In this document: one piece after another, positions 10,526 through 21,074 of the stretch | Layout of the letters: every line of letters begins with the position of its first letter | Position numbering within the stretch: the first letter of the stretch is position 1 | Assembly: GCF_020080835.1 (NCBI RefSeq) | Contig: NC_058165.1 | Location: 11,777,961 to 11,841,960 of the forward strand | Length of the DNA: 64,000 bases | Source: Cotesia glomerata | Lineage: Eukaryota; Arthropoda; Insecta; Hymenoptera; Braconidae | Direction: 5' to 3' | The notes under the pieces: model-generated | Told to the model about the DNA's origin: nothing | The model's database searches: none | Seen by the model: the letters and a program-made list of their open reading frames with translations, nothing else | Program-made: the position numbers and the translations under genes

Positions 10526-12381
10526 GTCGGCCGTCCTGATGATGCTCGCGTCCTCGCGACTAGTGGTCAGCTGCTCGTTCAAGTGACCATGTCACTTTGC
10601 CTGCTATATCACTATTTTCGACCTAAAATAATATTCGAATATTATCAGTATTTGAAAAATTTAAGATATCATGCAGCCATTCCTATTGTAAGATCAAAGC
10701 CGTTCTCTTTTTTATCAAAAATCAACAACACATTACAATTAGACAATAATCATGTGCATCCTCTACCTACTGGACTCAGGGCATGTGTCTATACCGCTGA
10801 TCCAGTCATACATGCTTAAACTTTAGAGCCGACCAATTGGCACCAGTGACTTCGTATCTGACTCAGCCGTCCACCGGATACGAATCCCTACTCACCATAT
10901 AGCTTGTCTGCAGCTCTAAATTTTAACATTCCATTCAATTTTCATGCGTACAATTTCAAGCTTAACCCATTTACGTCGTTAGTACTCAATAACGATTGCA
11001 TGCTTCGTGACAGATATCACTAAAACCACTAGCAGTACGGAGAAACCACCGCCAACCGGCGCTTGATCGATTAAGATCTTCGCAGTTTCTCGACGTAACC
11101 ACCAGGACGTTGGAGTCGTCGCCCGGTCATCACTGACCGCCCGATCGTTCAACGATCACAGGACTCATATCGGCTTTCTCAAATTAAACCACTAGTAGTG
11201 CGGAGAAGCTACTGCCATACGGCACTTGATTGATTCCCTAATCTTGCAGTCTCTTGACGCAACTACTAGGACGATGACTCCCTAGCCAGCATTAGGATGC
11301 AAATACTCCTCCATCTGGCCTCCATTTGTAATGATTTAGCTCATACTCGGTGCACTAATGAAGTATCCTAGCTGCTACGGAGCTCAGGATCACTCCAGCT
11401 GTTCACCAACTCCTCCAGGTTCGCACTAATAAGTGCCGATTGTTGCTGCAACCGCTTAACTTTACACTGTCAAGAGTTAAACGGCCAACGTGATAGTCCA
11501 ACTCAGCTTTTTACCTAGAACAGATTAAGAGTGTCGACGATGTAACGTCTTACCACTGAAATCCCTTCAAGATTCCTGGTCTTCCGTCTACAATCATAAT
11601 GACGGTTCATGACGTACTCGATGCACACGTTCGTGCATCTCATGCACTATCGTCAATTGTTGAAAGATCTTCAACAGCTATCGCTGCCGTCCATACTGAC
11701 TTGGTAATATCTGTACAACGGTTACTCGAGCAACAGACGTATCCCAGACGAGTTGATACTTCAGCACTCGTCAGGACCACCTTCGAAGCCTAGTCAGAAA
11801 CTTTGAAGACATGAATTAACATTTTAGCTAGAGACAGATGTAATGCTCTCGACAATATATAAATCTTATCTTCATCAAGCCTTAATTACAATAACTTAAT
11901 AATTATTTTATTTAATTTTTAATGGTTACTATGCTCACATATTCTATCGCTGAAATTCCAGCTTGAATTTCAATCATATTTTATACAGGTACGAGAAACC
12001 ACATTTCGTTCACTCAACATCCAAGAAGGACATATAGCTGATTCCCCTTACTTTAAGATACTCAACGTACTCCATGTTAGACCATAGCAATTCTAACAAC
12101 CGATACCTCATAGCTGATGTGACAATATACTCTAACCAGTATCCACGACCCCTTTTTTTTTGAGGTCCAGTTGACCTGAGTTTACTACCTGACTATTACT
12201 TGTCGTAAAATTAACCCGCAGTCTTAAACAAGACTACTATTGTTTAAGGGACAGTAACTGCGCTGCTGTACAGATTCAAACCAAACTATTTTGCAATTAC
12301 GTAAATATCGATCTTGTTGACCGACGTTTCTATTACTTTAAGAACTTAAAATCTTGTTCTGTCGGCAGGGCATTCAATAAT
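10526..12381. other. LTR element interior, no intact gene; ~165-bp degenerate duplication
   Basis: No gag or pol motif seen in six frames. The block around aaccactag.agt.cggagaa at about 11020 recurs near 11190, with cttgattgatt and tctcgacg-type words following, so the interior contains a diverged tandem duplication. Open frames here are short (60-100 codons) and unremarkable. Confidence 0.5.
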
Positions 12382-12493
12382 GAGCCTTTTTCCTGAAGTA
12401 CGAAAAATTACTCACTAGCGGCGCTAGTGGTTCGGTAGGGACAAACATTGTCAGAGCTCCATTTAATCACATAGTAAAGTGGACATAAAAAAC

Positions 12494-12625
12494 ATGTTTT
12501 TGACCAAAGACGACGTTCCTGGAGCAAAATTAAAATTTGCAACTGTAAAAGACAATAATGTTGTCACATTAAAACGTTGGTTTGCGTGCCGTAACTTGAA
12601 AGTTACCGGAAAAAAAATGAATTAA
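12494..12625 (+). pseudogene. SAP-like domain remnant of a transposon protein
   Basis: A 43-codon frame starts at ATG 12494 and ends at TAA 12623. It reads MFLTKDDVPGAKLKF and then LKRWFACRNLKVTGKKMN. The second half resembles the SAP helix-turn-helix module (LKRWL.CRGL..SGKK..L), a DNA-binding motif of about 35 residues. In insect transposon proteins it sits at the N-terminus before SWIM or YqaJ-type nuclease domains. The stop falls where the SAP motif would continue, so only the N-terminus survives. It lies between the outer and second inverted repeats, the expected place for the outer element's gene. Confidence 0.5.
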
Positions 12626-13329
12626 TTGACAGGTTAGTATACAAACTCTAGTAAAAAACTAGCGGTAAATTCAAACTGTAACAAGAGAAATTAAAAATAA
12701 TTATAAATTTAAGATTTATTTCAGAGTGAAATATGAATGAAATATAAATGGTAATAAATAAACGTTATTATATGTAATAAATGAATACGATTAGGTAACT
12801 GACAGAGGTTATGTGTCATTTTAATTTATATCCAATAACTGCACTAATAGAAGGATTTGTTTCTAGTTAAAAATATTTTTTAATATTTAACAAATCATTT
12901 ATTAGAGACCACTTTTTAATCCTTAATGAATATTTCTTAGTATTTAAAAAGATTTATGAGGAGGTTATAATTGAGGATGGTTTTACTTGTATCACTGTAG
13001 AGTGTTTTACAAGGGAGGGTGGGGAATTATTGTCTCTCCACTTTTTTCTCCGCAATATAATCTCTCAACCCCGTCATCATAACTCTCAACCACTTTTTCG
13101 TCCCCACCCCCCTGCATGTCAGGATTTTTTTCTTTCATGCCCGACACACATGTGCTGCGACTGTGGCCGACTTACGCGTTATAATCAGTACCTGCATTTG
13201 AATTACGGTCTTAAATAGTATGGAGATACTTCTATAATGACATTTTACCTCCATAACTATATGGGAAAACCACAGAAAACCCGACCGGTACAGAGGCTGG
13301 CAATGAAACGCACATATTCTTAGTTTATA

Positions 13330-13678
13330 CCCTGATAGCCAAGTTGGCCGCAACTTTCTGTCAATCTACTGCCGCAACTTGTCACCAACTTGGCGGCAAC
13401 TCTTGGAAAGTAACTCGGTTGGTGTCAACTTGTTCACCAAGTTGTCACCAAGTTGTCGGCAAAAGTTGCTCTGAAACTTTTTCACACCAAGTTGACGATA
13501 AGTTTCTCAAGAAATTTGGCGACATATTGCGGCAGTAGATTGGTCTCTTTTTTCTCAGAAACTTGTAGCCAACTTGGCGCCAACAGTTACAAATTCGGAA
13601 GTTGACCGCAAGTTGTCGCTAAGTTGGTGGCAACTATCTGACACCAACTTGGTTGGTCTGAAACTGTGGCTATCAGGG
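13330..13678. mobile_element. TA-flanked MITE (349 bp), innermost layer
   Basis: TA-CCCTGATAGCCA at 13328 and TGGCTATCAGGG-TA ending at 13680 give perfect 12-base inverted ends with a TA target duplication, typical of Tc1/mariner-type MITEs. The inside is a dense array of the words aacttggc, gttgtcacc and ccaacttg in both orientations. Confidence 0.85.
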
Positions 13679-13696
13679 TAATCATTGAAAAATATT

Positions 13697-13770
13697 GGTG
13701 CGCGCCGGAATCAAACCCTGGTCCCACTCTTTCGAAATGCAGGTACCGAGCCGATTAGGCTATTGCCAAC
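13697..13770 (-). repeat. tRNA-like segment inside second-layer element
   Basis: On the minus strand TAGCCTAATCGGC resembles an A box and GGGTTTGATTCC a B box, 40 bases apart. The acceptor stem does not pair well, so this is tRNA-derived rather than a tRNA gene. Confidence 0.4.
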
Positions 13771-14609
13771 CTCTTTTAAAAAGATTTATTAATATTCAAT
13801 AAATGAACATCAGATTTATTAAATACAAACAAATCATTTTAAATACTAAGAAATATTTGTTTAATACTAAAAAGTGGTCTCTTATAAATGATTTGTTAAC
13901 TATTAACAAATATTTTTTGGTACAAATAAATCCTTCTATCAGTGTGTGAAAAAAATTTGCTATTCATTTTTTATTCATTTAATTAATTTCAAAAATAATT
14001 TTGAAAACATGTAATTGATGATTCTAAGTAATTAGTTTATCAGTTATTTAGAACTTTATAATTTCGTAATCTTTTATTGAAATCTAACCTCGTCGATATG
14101 AGGTTTTAAAAATGGTATAAAAAACACATTTTCCTCTGGATAGCGATTATCCGACGTACACTTTGCAAAACTACAATGTTTTGTTGGCATAGTGGTTATT
14201 AAAAAAATTTTTTTGTGTTTAAATATTATTTTTAAATAATAAAATAATATAGCGTAAATAACACTGTCTTAAATGAAAATATTTTATGTCTGTCCCTACT
14301 ACGAGTGCTGCCTCTCGTGGCACGTTCGCTGTACTACTCTCAGGAAAAAGGTTCATTTCGTAGTAGTCCGATACCACATGGTGATTTTAAAAATGATAAT
14401 TTCGATTACAATTTAAATATGCAAACTTCATCCGAGTATTGTGCGATATTAATTAACAATGCTCAGTGATAACTCTTCGCAAAAATACCGATATGAATTT
14501 AGAATATAGTGCTGAATTATTTAATCGCTCATCTAATTCTTCATCTTTCTAGTATGCAATTAGTACGTCAATTAATGACCTAGCATTCACAAATAATCGA
14601 CTTCAATAA

Positions 14610-14795
14610 TCTATACTAATTTTATAAAAGGGAAAGATTTGATTGTTTGTTGGCATTGAATAGGCTCCGGAACTACTGAACCGATTTGCAAAATTATTTC
14701 ACTGATGGGAAGCTACACTATCCCCGGATGACATAGGCTATTTTATATTCTCAAATTATTGTTAAATACCGTGCAAAGCCGGGGTAGACTGCTAG
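14610..14795 (+). mobile_element. Non-autonomous Helitron, 186 bp
   Basis: It starts TCTATACTAATTTTATAAAA and ends gcaaagccggggtagactgCTAG. The flanking bases are A (14609) and T (14796), the canonical A|T Helitron target. The 5' sequence is the one seen in many insect Helitron families, and the GC-rich stretch before CTAG is the usual 3' hairpin position. Confidence 0.8.
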
Positions 14796-15668
14796 TCATT
14801 AATATTATTAATTATTTATCTTTAACTTTCGTCCATCAACTATATACTTTGTCAATTTATAACTGACAATTCTACTTTACGATATCAAACGCTTAACTAT
14901 TTTATTTACATCTTGTTTAAAAATGTCTAGCCAATTCGATATTATTACGGGACGTTAAAATTTGTTAAATAACATCTCTTACAAAACTATCTGATTTTTC
15001 TAACTCAAATGATAGTGCTATCATACTAACGTAAGGTTGGTGAAATTAGATAATTATCTTTCGTTTTAACTAGCTTACAATCAATGCTGAGGAGCATTTC
15101 AATAATACAGTACACAATAATTATTTACAATCTATTGTAGGATTACTTCGTACTTTGTGCATTATACCGATGAGTTTACTTAGCCCGTAACCGACACATG
15201 GTTGTCACTCAACTTTTGAGTACTTACAATAAGGCAATAAAACAAGGGTTTCTTGCGAGATAAAGACTCGGCTGTGAGAAAACTAAACCCGAGGTTTCCC
15301 CGTATAGTAATTCTAATACTATGTCCTTGAAACCATCTGTTTTGTGTTGTTATGTTTTTAAAATTTTCTTAAACTCGACTCAACATAATTTTTCTACCAA
15401 CAATGAATTTTACTCATTGAGTTACTGGCAACACGCGTAATATTTATTTTCAACGACTAACGAAAAGGATATTTTAAACTTTTCAAAAACTTTAACTACA
15501 AACACTTTTAAACCAACATATGTTATTTAGGCATTTCGAATTTCTACGTTATAACTATTTACTAGTTTCTATTTTTTCCTTTGTGTATTGTTCACAAAAT
15601 ATATGTGACCGCCGGGTTTTATTTTATAGTTTTGCCAAAGATAATTTCTTCAAACTTGGTGTCATATA
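14796..15668. other. LTR element interior, nothing recognised
   Basis: A/T-rich sequence with no coding motif. It ends at the 5' end of the next Helitron. Confidence 0.4.
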
Positions 15669-15841
15669 TCTATATATATATAAGCGAAATACCACTCACT
15701 CATCACGAGATCTCCGAAACTATTCGCCCGATTGACTTGAAATTTAGCATAGTTACTCCATTCGTGATGTAGACGCTCACTAAGAACGGATTTTACGCAA
15801 TTCCTAGCCAAAATGAATTTTTCGTCTACCATCACATATGC

Positions 15842-15936
15842 CCTCCCCTCCCCTCCCTCTCATTCTTCTCCTCCCCTCCCGTGCCCTATAATCTTTCCCC
15901 TTCCCTATATCTCTCTCTTTTTTTGGGAGCGAAATA
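15842..15936. repeat. Polypyrimidine tract
   Basis: About 90 bases are almost all C and T on the plus strand (cctcccctcccctccctctc and similar). Such a tract can form triplex DNA. It lies in Helitron C. Confidence 0.7.
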
Positions 15937-16025
15937 TCATTTTGACCCTCTAATCTAAGAAACCATCAGTGGCACCCGTAAATTATCGAACTCAACCCCC
16001 CTACAACCACCCACGCTAATCAACC

Positions 16026-16168
16026 TTTGCCATGGTTACCATTGTCATGGTTATCGTTGCCATGGTTACCGTTGCTATGGTTACCGTTGCCGTGGTTACC
16101 GTTGCCATGGTTACCGTTACCATGGTTGCCGTTACCATGGTTACCGTTATCATGGTTACCGTTGCTAT
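16026..16168. repeat. 15-bp minisatellite (ccatggttaccgttg)
   Basis: Nine to ten copies of a 15-base unit with scattered substitutions. Both strands are open through it, the minus strand as Asn-His-Gly-Asn-Gly repeats, but this is low-complexity and I do not call a gene. Confidence 0.85.
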
Positions 16169-16561
16169 AATAACTGTCAAAATGATTGATTTTAAATTTT
16201 ATCGATTGACTGTTGGGACAGTAGGAATTCATAATCATACGTTTTTTAAGAAAGAATAGCTAAATCATTAATAACTGAAATAACTTATATGTATTGGAAT
16301 AATCATGAAGGATGAACTCGATTATATCATAACACAGATAAATTAAACATAAATATTATCAAGTTGATATTGTTAAATGATTATACTGATTTTAATGATT
16401 AAAATTAAAATGGTAAATTGTGTCTGATGCGTCTTCTCTAAAATTTTACAACGATATCGTTAAATTATTATAAAAAACGGTCGATTTAAGATAATTTCTA
16501 ATAAAATGAGTAATAATAAATATATTTTTTAATACCACTTAATTTGTTATGAATTTATTAA

Positions 16562-17352
16562 TAACTAGCTGATACCCGCCCGCTTCGATAGGAATACAAT
16601 AAATTTTTATGGTGTAACCTAGATGAAAAATATAAACAAAATGGTTAATTTCAAAAGATAATGAATATAAATTTTGAATTAGAGAAAAGTGATTGTTTGT
16701 GATGACCGGTGTTAGCGAGTATTAAATATATGAGAAAAGTATTTTATTATTAACATTTTTTAAAATTAAAAATTATTGACATTTTTTAAAATTAAATAAT
16801 ACTATGAAGCGGAAAAGAATAGGAGTTACGGATAATTATTACGTGAATCGTTCCAACATTCACGTAACAGAATAATTGGAGGAGGAAGAGATTGAGAAAG
16901 AAATAGGAAGGACCTTCTTAATAAGAGTTTACAGAATATGCGAGAAAAAATTCAGATAGCTCGGACAGGGATTCGAACCCAGAACCTTCCGGTGACATGT
17001 CGGCTACTCTACCATTTGACCTATCCGGTCTAGACTAAATGTTTAGGATAACATTATTATAATGGGAACGCATCTCACTACACAGTACGTCATGGGTGAT
17101 GCGGAAATCTGTCTAATGACAGATTTACTGACTAACTGACCCATTGATTGATTGATTATTAATAATAAAATACTTTTCTCATATATTTAATACTCGCTAA
17201 CACCGGTTATCATAAACAATCACTTTTCTCTAATTCAAAATTTATATTAATTATCTTTTTGAAATTAATCATTTTGTTTATATTTTTCATCTAGGTTACA
17301 ACATAAAATTTTATTGTATGCCCAGCGAAGCGGGTGGGTATCAGCTAGTTTT
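16562..17352. repeat. Long inverted repeat with Helitron-type 3' ends on both sides
   Basis: Arms of about 190 bases, 16565-16755 and 17155-17348, are nearly perfect inversions. Both end outward in ..GGGTATCAGCTAGTT-type termini. The loop holds a tRNA-like segment. The right arm is the true 3' end of Helitron C. Confidence 0.85.
16958..17031 (-). repeat. tRNA-like segment in Helitron C
   Basis: The minus strand reads an A box (TAGGTCAAATGG) and a B box (GGTTCGAATCC). The acceptor pairs at 5 of 7 positions and the T stem at 4 of 5. The anticodon stem is poor, so it is tRNA-derived and probably not functional. Confidence 0.5.
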
Positions 17353-18503
17353 ATATATATTATTAACATGCTTATTCATTATTTTTTAATCAGATTTGAG
17401 TATATATACTAACTGTACCTAACAATAAGTTCGTTTTCCGAATTGTTAATCTTTGCAATTTGCAATAACTCCACATTAATAAAATCAATCATTCTACTCT
17501 CTTATAGCTAACTAATATCCAATTGTAACGATTAAAAATCAAGGCGTTACTAAATTATATTGTGATTCTGATTAAGACTACTGCTTATTTATTTTGAAAA
17601 TGTATAGTTACTTATAACCGCGACAACATTCTTTGGAACCGCATAGCGAGTACTCACTAGTTGATCGCGCAAGTATATCAATGCTACATCCGGTATGCAT
17701 AATTCGGAGTTCTGCTTCATTACTTATTAATTTACTATTTCTTCATGTTATTACAATTACTACTTGCAATAACACTTTATTTATTATCGAGCAAGCATTA
17801 CTAAGCCTTCTTGATTATACCTCTTAATATACCAACTTAAGTTGTATCATAATTAATTACTTGTAAATTCTACATTACCAAATTTATCGTTCATTATAAC
17901 CATGACACTCAGTGTCGTATTACCAAATGAGCGATGATGAGTTGACCAGCTTAAGGCCCTGATTCCTCATTTGCTGATGAACTATTTTATCGTAATCATC
18001 CGTTGTTGATGTCACTCTGACGTTGAATCCAGTAACTTCTTTTGCGTTGAACTCATCATCCATTCTCTGCACCCGATTTCTGGTGAACTCGCTGAGAATG
18101 CAATTTCAGTTGCAAAACAGATCACCATTGAGTTGTTCTGCTTCTTCATAATTCCACCTTCTCCAGATGCTTTAGTCCTGGTTCCTTCTGCAAGTACGAC
18201 TCCTCTACAAAGCCTATCTTGACCGCAGCTATGGATATTCTTAACTACTTTAATTTTTCAGAGAAGTTGCAATTTTCGAAGATGTAGTAACATGACCTTG
18301 GGTGATCTAACTACGAAGTAGCCAAATTTGAGGATTGAGTAGAGTTGACCCAGCACTCAACGTAATGACCTTGAAACTGATGCGAAACCACAATATTTGC
18401 ACTAACAATAACTTCTCAATTATAATTAATACATTATAACTTATTATAACATTAATACACCACACTTTCCACGGAACACGGATTTCTAATCCCACTTCTG
18501 ATC
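17349..18503. other. LTR element interior, possible gag remnant on the minus strand
   Basis: On the minus strand near 17.93-18.07 kb a short open stretch reads VQRMDDEFNAKEVTGF and continues polar for about 30 residues. It might be a gag scrap because it lies on the primer-site side. No zinc knuckle or protease is visible. Confidence 0.3.
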
Positions 18504-18771
18504 TGTAAGACTCGAGGTTTATATTTTGTATACCACTCATATTTATTTATACATCTACAAGTAATAACCCGACAATGACTACGGAATGAGACATCTAATA
18601 AAAGCCAATATAATTAAGGGATGACAATGACTGGGGGACGTTGTACTAGGACCCATCGCGTGAGGTCCTCATGAAGGGTGGCGTCGGAATGCCCCTAACA
18701 ATCTCTCTCGTAGTCCTCTCAACCCTCGTTGAGTGGGGGCGAATCTTGTCACAAGAATAGCGTTGCTTACA
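18504..18771. repeat. Right LTR (268 bp)
   Basis: Same termini as the left LTR. Five substitutions were seen by eye (for example cactcatatttattt against cactcatatatattt). It is followed by CTAT, the target duplication. Confidence 0.9.
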
Positions 18772-18775
18772 CTAT

Positions 18776-18926
18776 TGAAAAAATTTTTTTTTTAGATTTT
18801 TCGAAATCCATCAGTCCGAATCAATCCAAATTGTATTCAAAATCTAAGTTTGGCCAAGCCCTTTCGAATGGCACCAACCGCGATGAAATCGGTTTAACCG
18901 TTCAAAAGTTATAAGAGGTTTACATA

Positions 18927-18997
<71 letters not shown>
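18776..18997 (+). mobile_element. Repeat Z, middle part with (AC)n
   Basis: It continues repeat Z after the LTR insertion: caagccctttcgaatggcac, then ggtttaaccgttcaaaagtt, then an (AC)n tract from 18930. The same phrases precede the (AC)n tract at 55.79-55.92 kb. The tract is the insertion site of the R1-clade element that follows. Confidence 0.7.
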
Positions 18998-18998
<1 letters not shown>

Positions 18999-21074
18999 TC
19001 GAGAAGACATTCCACCTGTTACAGAAGAGGAACTGATGGAGGCGTGTAACCGAGTAGGGAATAATAAGGCGCCGGGATTGGATGGAATCCCGAATATTGC
19101 ATTAAAAGCAGCTATTAAAGCAGCGCTAAATCTATTCTTAGATACCTACGATTCATGCCTCAAAGAAGGGATTTTTCCTAGAATATGGAAACAGCAAAGA
19201 CTTGTACTTGTCCCTAAAGGGAAGAAGCCACCAGACGAGCCATCATCCTAACGACCACTCTGCATGCTGGATACAGCGGGTAAGATATTAGAGCGTATAA
19301 TATACGTAAATACACCAACGAATAGAAGCAGCCGTCGATCCACTCCTAGCAGAAGGCCAGTATGGTTTCCGGAAAGGACGATCAACGCTGGATGCGATCA
19401 ACCTGGTGGTCGATACAGCTAAGGAGGCAATCGCTGGAAAGAGATGGGAACGTGGCAGAAAGAAGTATTGTTTAGTGGCTGCCTTGGACATCAAAAATAC
19501 CTTCAATTCCGCTAACTGGGACTGCATCATGCGAGCTCTCGAAGATAAAGAAGTGCTAAGATACCTGTGCAGAATGGTAGCAAACTACTTTACAGACAGA
19601 GTCCTCAAATATGATACGAAAAACGGTCCAAGGGAGTACGAAATAACCGGAGGAGTGCCACAGGGCTCGGTTTTGGGTCCTTTGCTGTGGAACATCATGT
19701 ATGATGGTCTCCTGAGAGTTGCATTACCATCAGAGGTGAAACTTGTTGCATATGCCGATGATGTAGCGGTAGTGATTGTCGCGAAACACTTGGAAGAGAT
19801 CATTCTGGCTTTCGATATCACATTTAGCCGGATTAACCTATGGATGGAGATGATGAAGTTGGAGTTAACCAAGCACAAAACTGAAGCTATGCTCATCACC
19901 AGCAGAAAGATCGTAGAAAACATCAAGCTGAATGTCGGCGAGCAGGAGATCGCATCGCAACCATTTATCCGATATTTGGGGGTGACGCTGGATGCCCGAC
20001 TGAACTTTAAGCAACAGGTCGAACACGTAAGTGCTAAAGCATCAGCGGTGGTAACTAGTCTATTAAGACTGATGCCGAATGCTGGAGGCCCGAAGCAGAG
20101 CAGGAGACTATTACTGTCGTCAGTAGTCATATCAGTGCTCACATATGGAATATCCGTTTGGGCAGACGCGCTGGAGACCCAAGAATCATGGAGGAAAACC
20201 GGACCGGTCTACCGATTGAGTGCACTGCGAGTTGCAAGCGCCTTCCGCACAATATCCGAGGAGGCAGTGTGCGTCATTTCTGGAACTCTGCCTCTTAGAG
20301 TCCTAGCTGAGGAAAGACGGAACCTATACCACCGAAAGAGGTCATCTACACTGAGCGCTGAAGAACTGAGAACTGAAGAGCGACAACATAGTATAGCAAG
20401 ATGGCAACAACTATGGGATGCTGCGGAGAAGGGAAGATGGACTCATCGACTTATACCAAGGATTGACGTTTGGCTTAACTGGAATCACGGCGAGGCCAAC
20501 TACTATCTGACCCAGATGTTGTCAAGACACGGCTGTTTCCGGGAGTACCTTCATCACTTTAAGCACGATAATTCCCCAGAGTATCCGTCTTGCCCAAGAG
20601 TTGCTGAAAATGCGGAGCACGTTTTCTTTGAGTGCCCTCGTTTTAACCCACAGCGTGATGAGTTAGAGAAGATCCTGAACAAGAAAATCACACCAGAGTC
20701 AATAGTAGAAGAATGCTGTCATACGAAGCTGCCTGGAACGCCACAAGCACGTTTACCACCAAAGTGCTTACAGAGCTGCGTTCCATTGAAAGAAAAAGGG
20801 CAAATGACAGAAACTAGAAGGAAGGAAAAATAACACCTTAGCCACCAGAAGGAATAGCAGTAGCTAGATCCTCCCCTCACGAAGTAATGCCTGACGGCGG
20901 TTTCCATGAGGGATTAGAGGAAAGAAGAAAAGGGGTTTAGGGTTTAGTGGGTAGGGGCGTTAGCGTCGAGTTTTAGTATGACGCTGCGTCGAGTCGCCAC
21001 ATATTCAGGCCGAGCGGCTATGCCTGGAATCCGTAAAAGGGATTCCCCCCCCCCTAAGTTAAAAAAAAAAAAAA
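18998..21074 (+). mobile_element. R1-clade (Waldo-like) non-LTR retrotransposon, 5'-truncated copy 1
   Basis: It starts directly after (AC)n within the ORF2 reverse transcriptase domain and ends with a 3' UTR and an A run, followed again by CACACACATACATA. The 3' UTR contains ggggtttagggtttagtggg, shared with the copies at 48.9, 57.6 and 62.8 kb. R1-clade Waldo elements are known to target ACAY repeats. ORF1 and the endonuclease are missing. Confidence 0.85.
19001..20833 (+). pseudogene. R1-clade ORF2, reverse transcriptase part, broken
   Basis: It encodes the RT and C-terminal half of an R1-clade ORF2: EACNRVGNNKAPGLDGIPN, then QYGFRKGRSTLDAINL, ALDIKNTFNSANW, GGVPQGSVLGPLLW and the catalytic AYADD, and a C-terminal CPSC..H..C zinc motif as CPRVAENAEHVFFECPRF. 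Breaks: a stop (TAA 19249) in the SSYRPL motif, a 10-base insertion near 19300 (tacgtaaata) that shifts frame, and a one-base loss near 20708 that scrambles the last 40 residues and makes the frame end at 20833. Compared with the 57.5-62.6 kb copy, about 430 N-terminal residues including the endonuclease are absent. It would have acted in target-primed reverse transcription; this copy is dead. Confidence 0.85.

Larger units (their letters stand above)
12842..13944. mobile_element. Second-layer TIR element
   Basis: CACTAATAGAAGGATTTGTT at 12842 matches, inverted, the sequence ending ATCCTTCTATCAGTG at 13944. Arms are at least 110 bases and share the phrases taacaaatcattta and gagaccactttttaa. 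The interior holds a TA-flanked MITE and a tRNA-like segment, and no gene. The target duplication is unclear. Confidence 0.75.
12382..14354. mobile_element. Outer inverted-repeat element of a three-layer nest
   Basis: GAGCCTTTTTCCTG at 12382 is mirrored by CAGGAAAAAGGTTC at 14341-14354. Similarity continues inward, tagggacaaac near 12437 against gtctgtcccta near 14288. It contains a SAP-like coding remnant at 12494 and the second inverted-repeat element (12842-13944). No target duplication was identified. Confidence 0.6.
15669..17348 (+). mobile_element. Helitron C, non-autonomous, 1,680 bp
   Basis: It begins A|TCTATATATATATAAGCGAA and ends gcgaagcgggtgggtatcagCTAG|T. The 5' end resembles those of Helitron B at 37666, 38476 and 39762, and the 3' end resembles that at 42348, so they are one family. 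It contains a pyrimidine tract, a 15-bp minisatellite, a tRNA-like segment and, unusually, a second inverted copy of its 3' end at 16565. No Rep or helicase is present. Confidence 0.75.
10258..18771 (-). mobile_element. LTR retrotransposon, 8.5 kb, young LTRs, non-coding interior
   Basis: Two direct repeats of 268 bases begin TGTAAGACTCGAGG and end GCGTTGCTTACA, flanked by the duplication CTAT (10254-10257 and 18772-18775). Just inside the right LTR the minus strand reads TCAGAAGTGGGATT, matching the 3' T-arm region of Leu/Ser tRNAs used as primers by many insect Gypsy-type elements, so the element is probably on the minus strand. The interior shows no reverse transcriptase, protease or integrase. 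It holds an inverted-repeat nest (12382-14354) and Helitrons (14610-14795, 15669-17348). With LTRs about 98% identical, the empty interior suggests a non-autonomous (LARD-like) element moved in trans. Confidence 0.85.

Noticed and set aside
10400..10819. Genes across the left LTR (60-codon minus, 100-codon plus)
   Set aside because: They run through the LTR boundary and lack any motif; the LTR explains the sequence.
16020..16259. Gly-Asn-His repeat protein or its antisense
   Set aside because: A 15-bp minisatellite is open on both strands by periodicity; no start context, no flanking domain.
19585..20142. 185-codon minus-strand frame
   Set aside because: Antisense of the reverse transcriptase frame of R1-clade copy 1.
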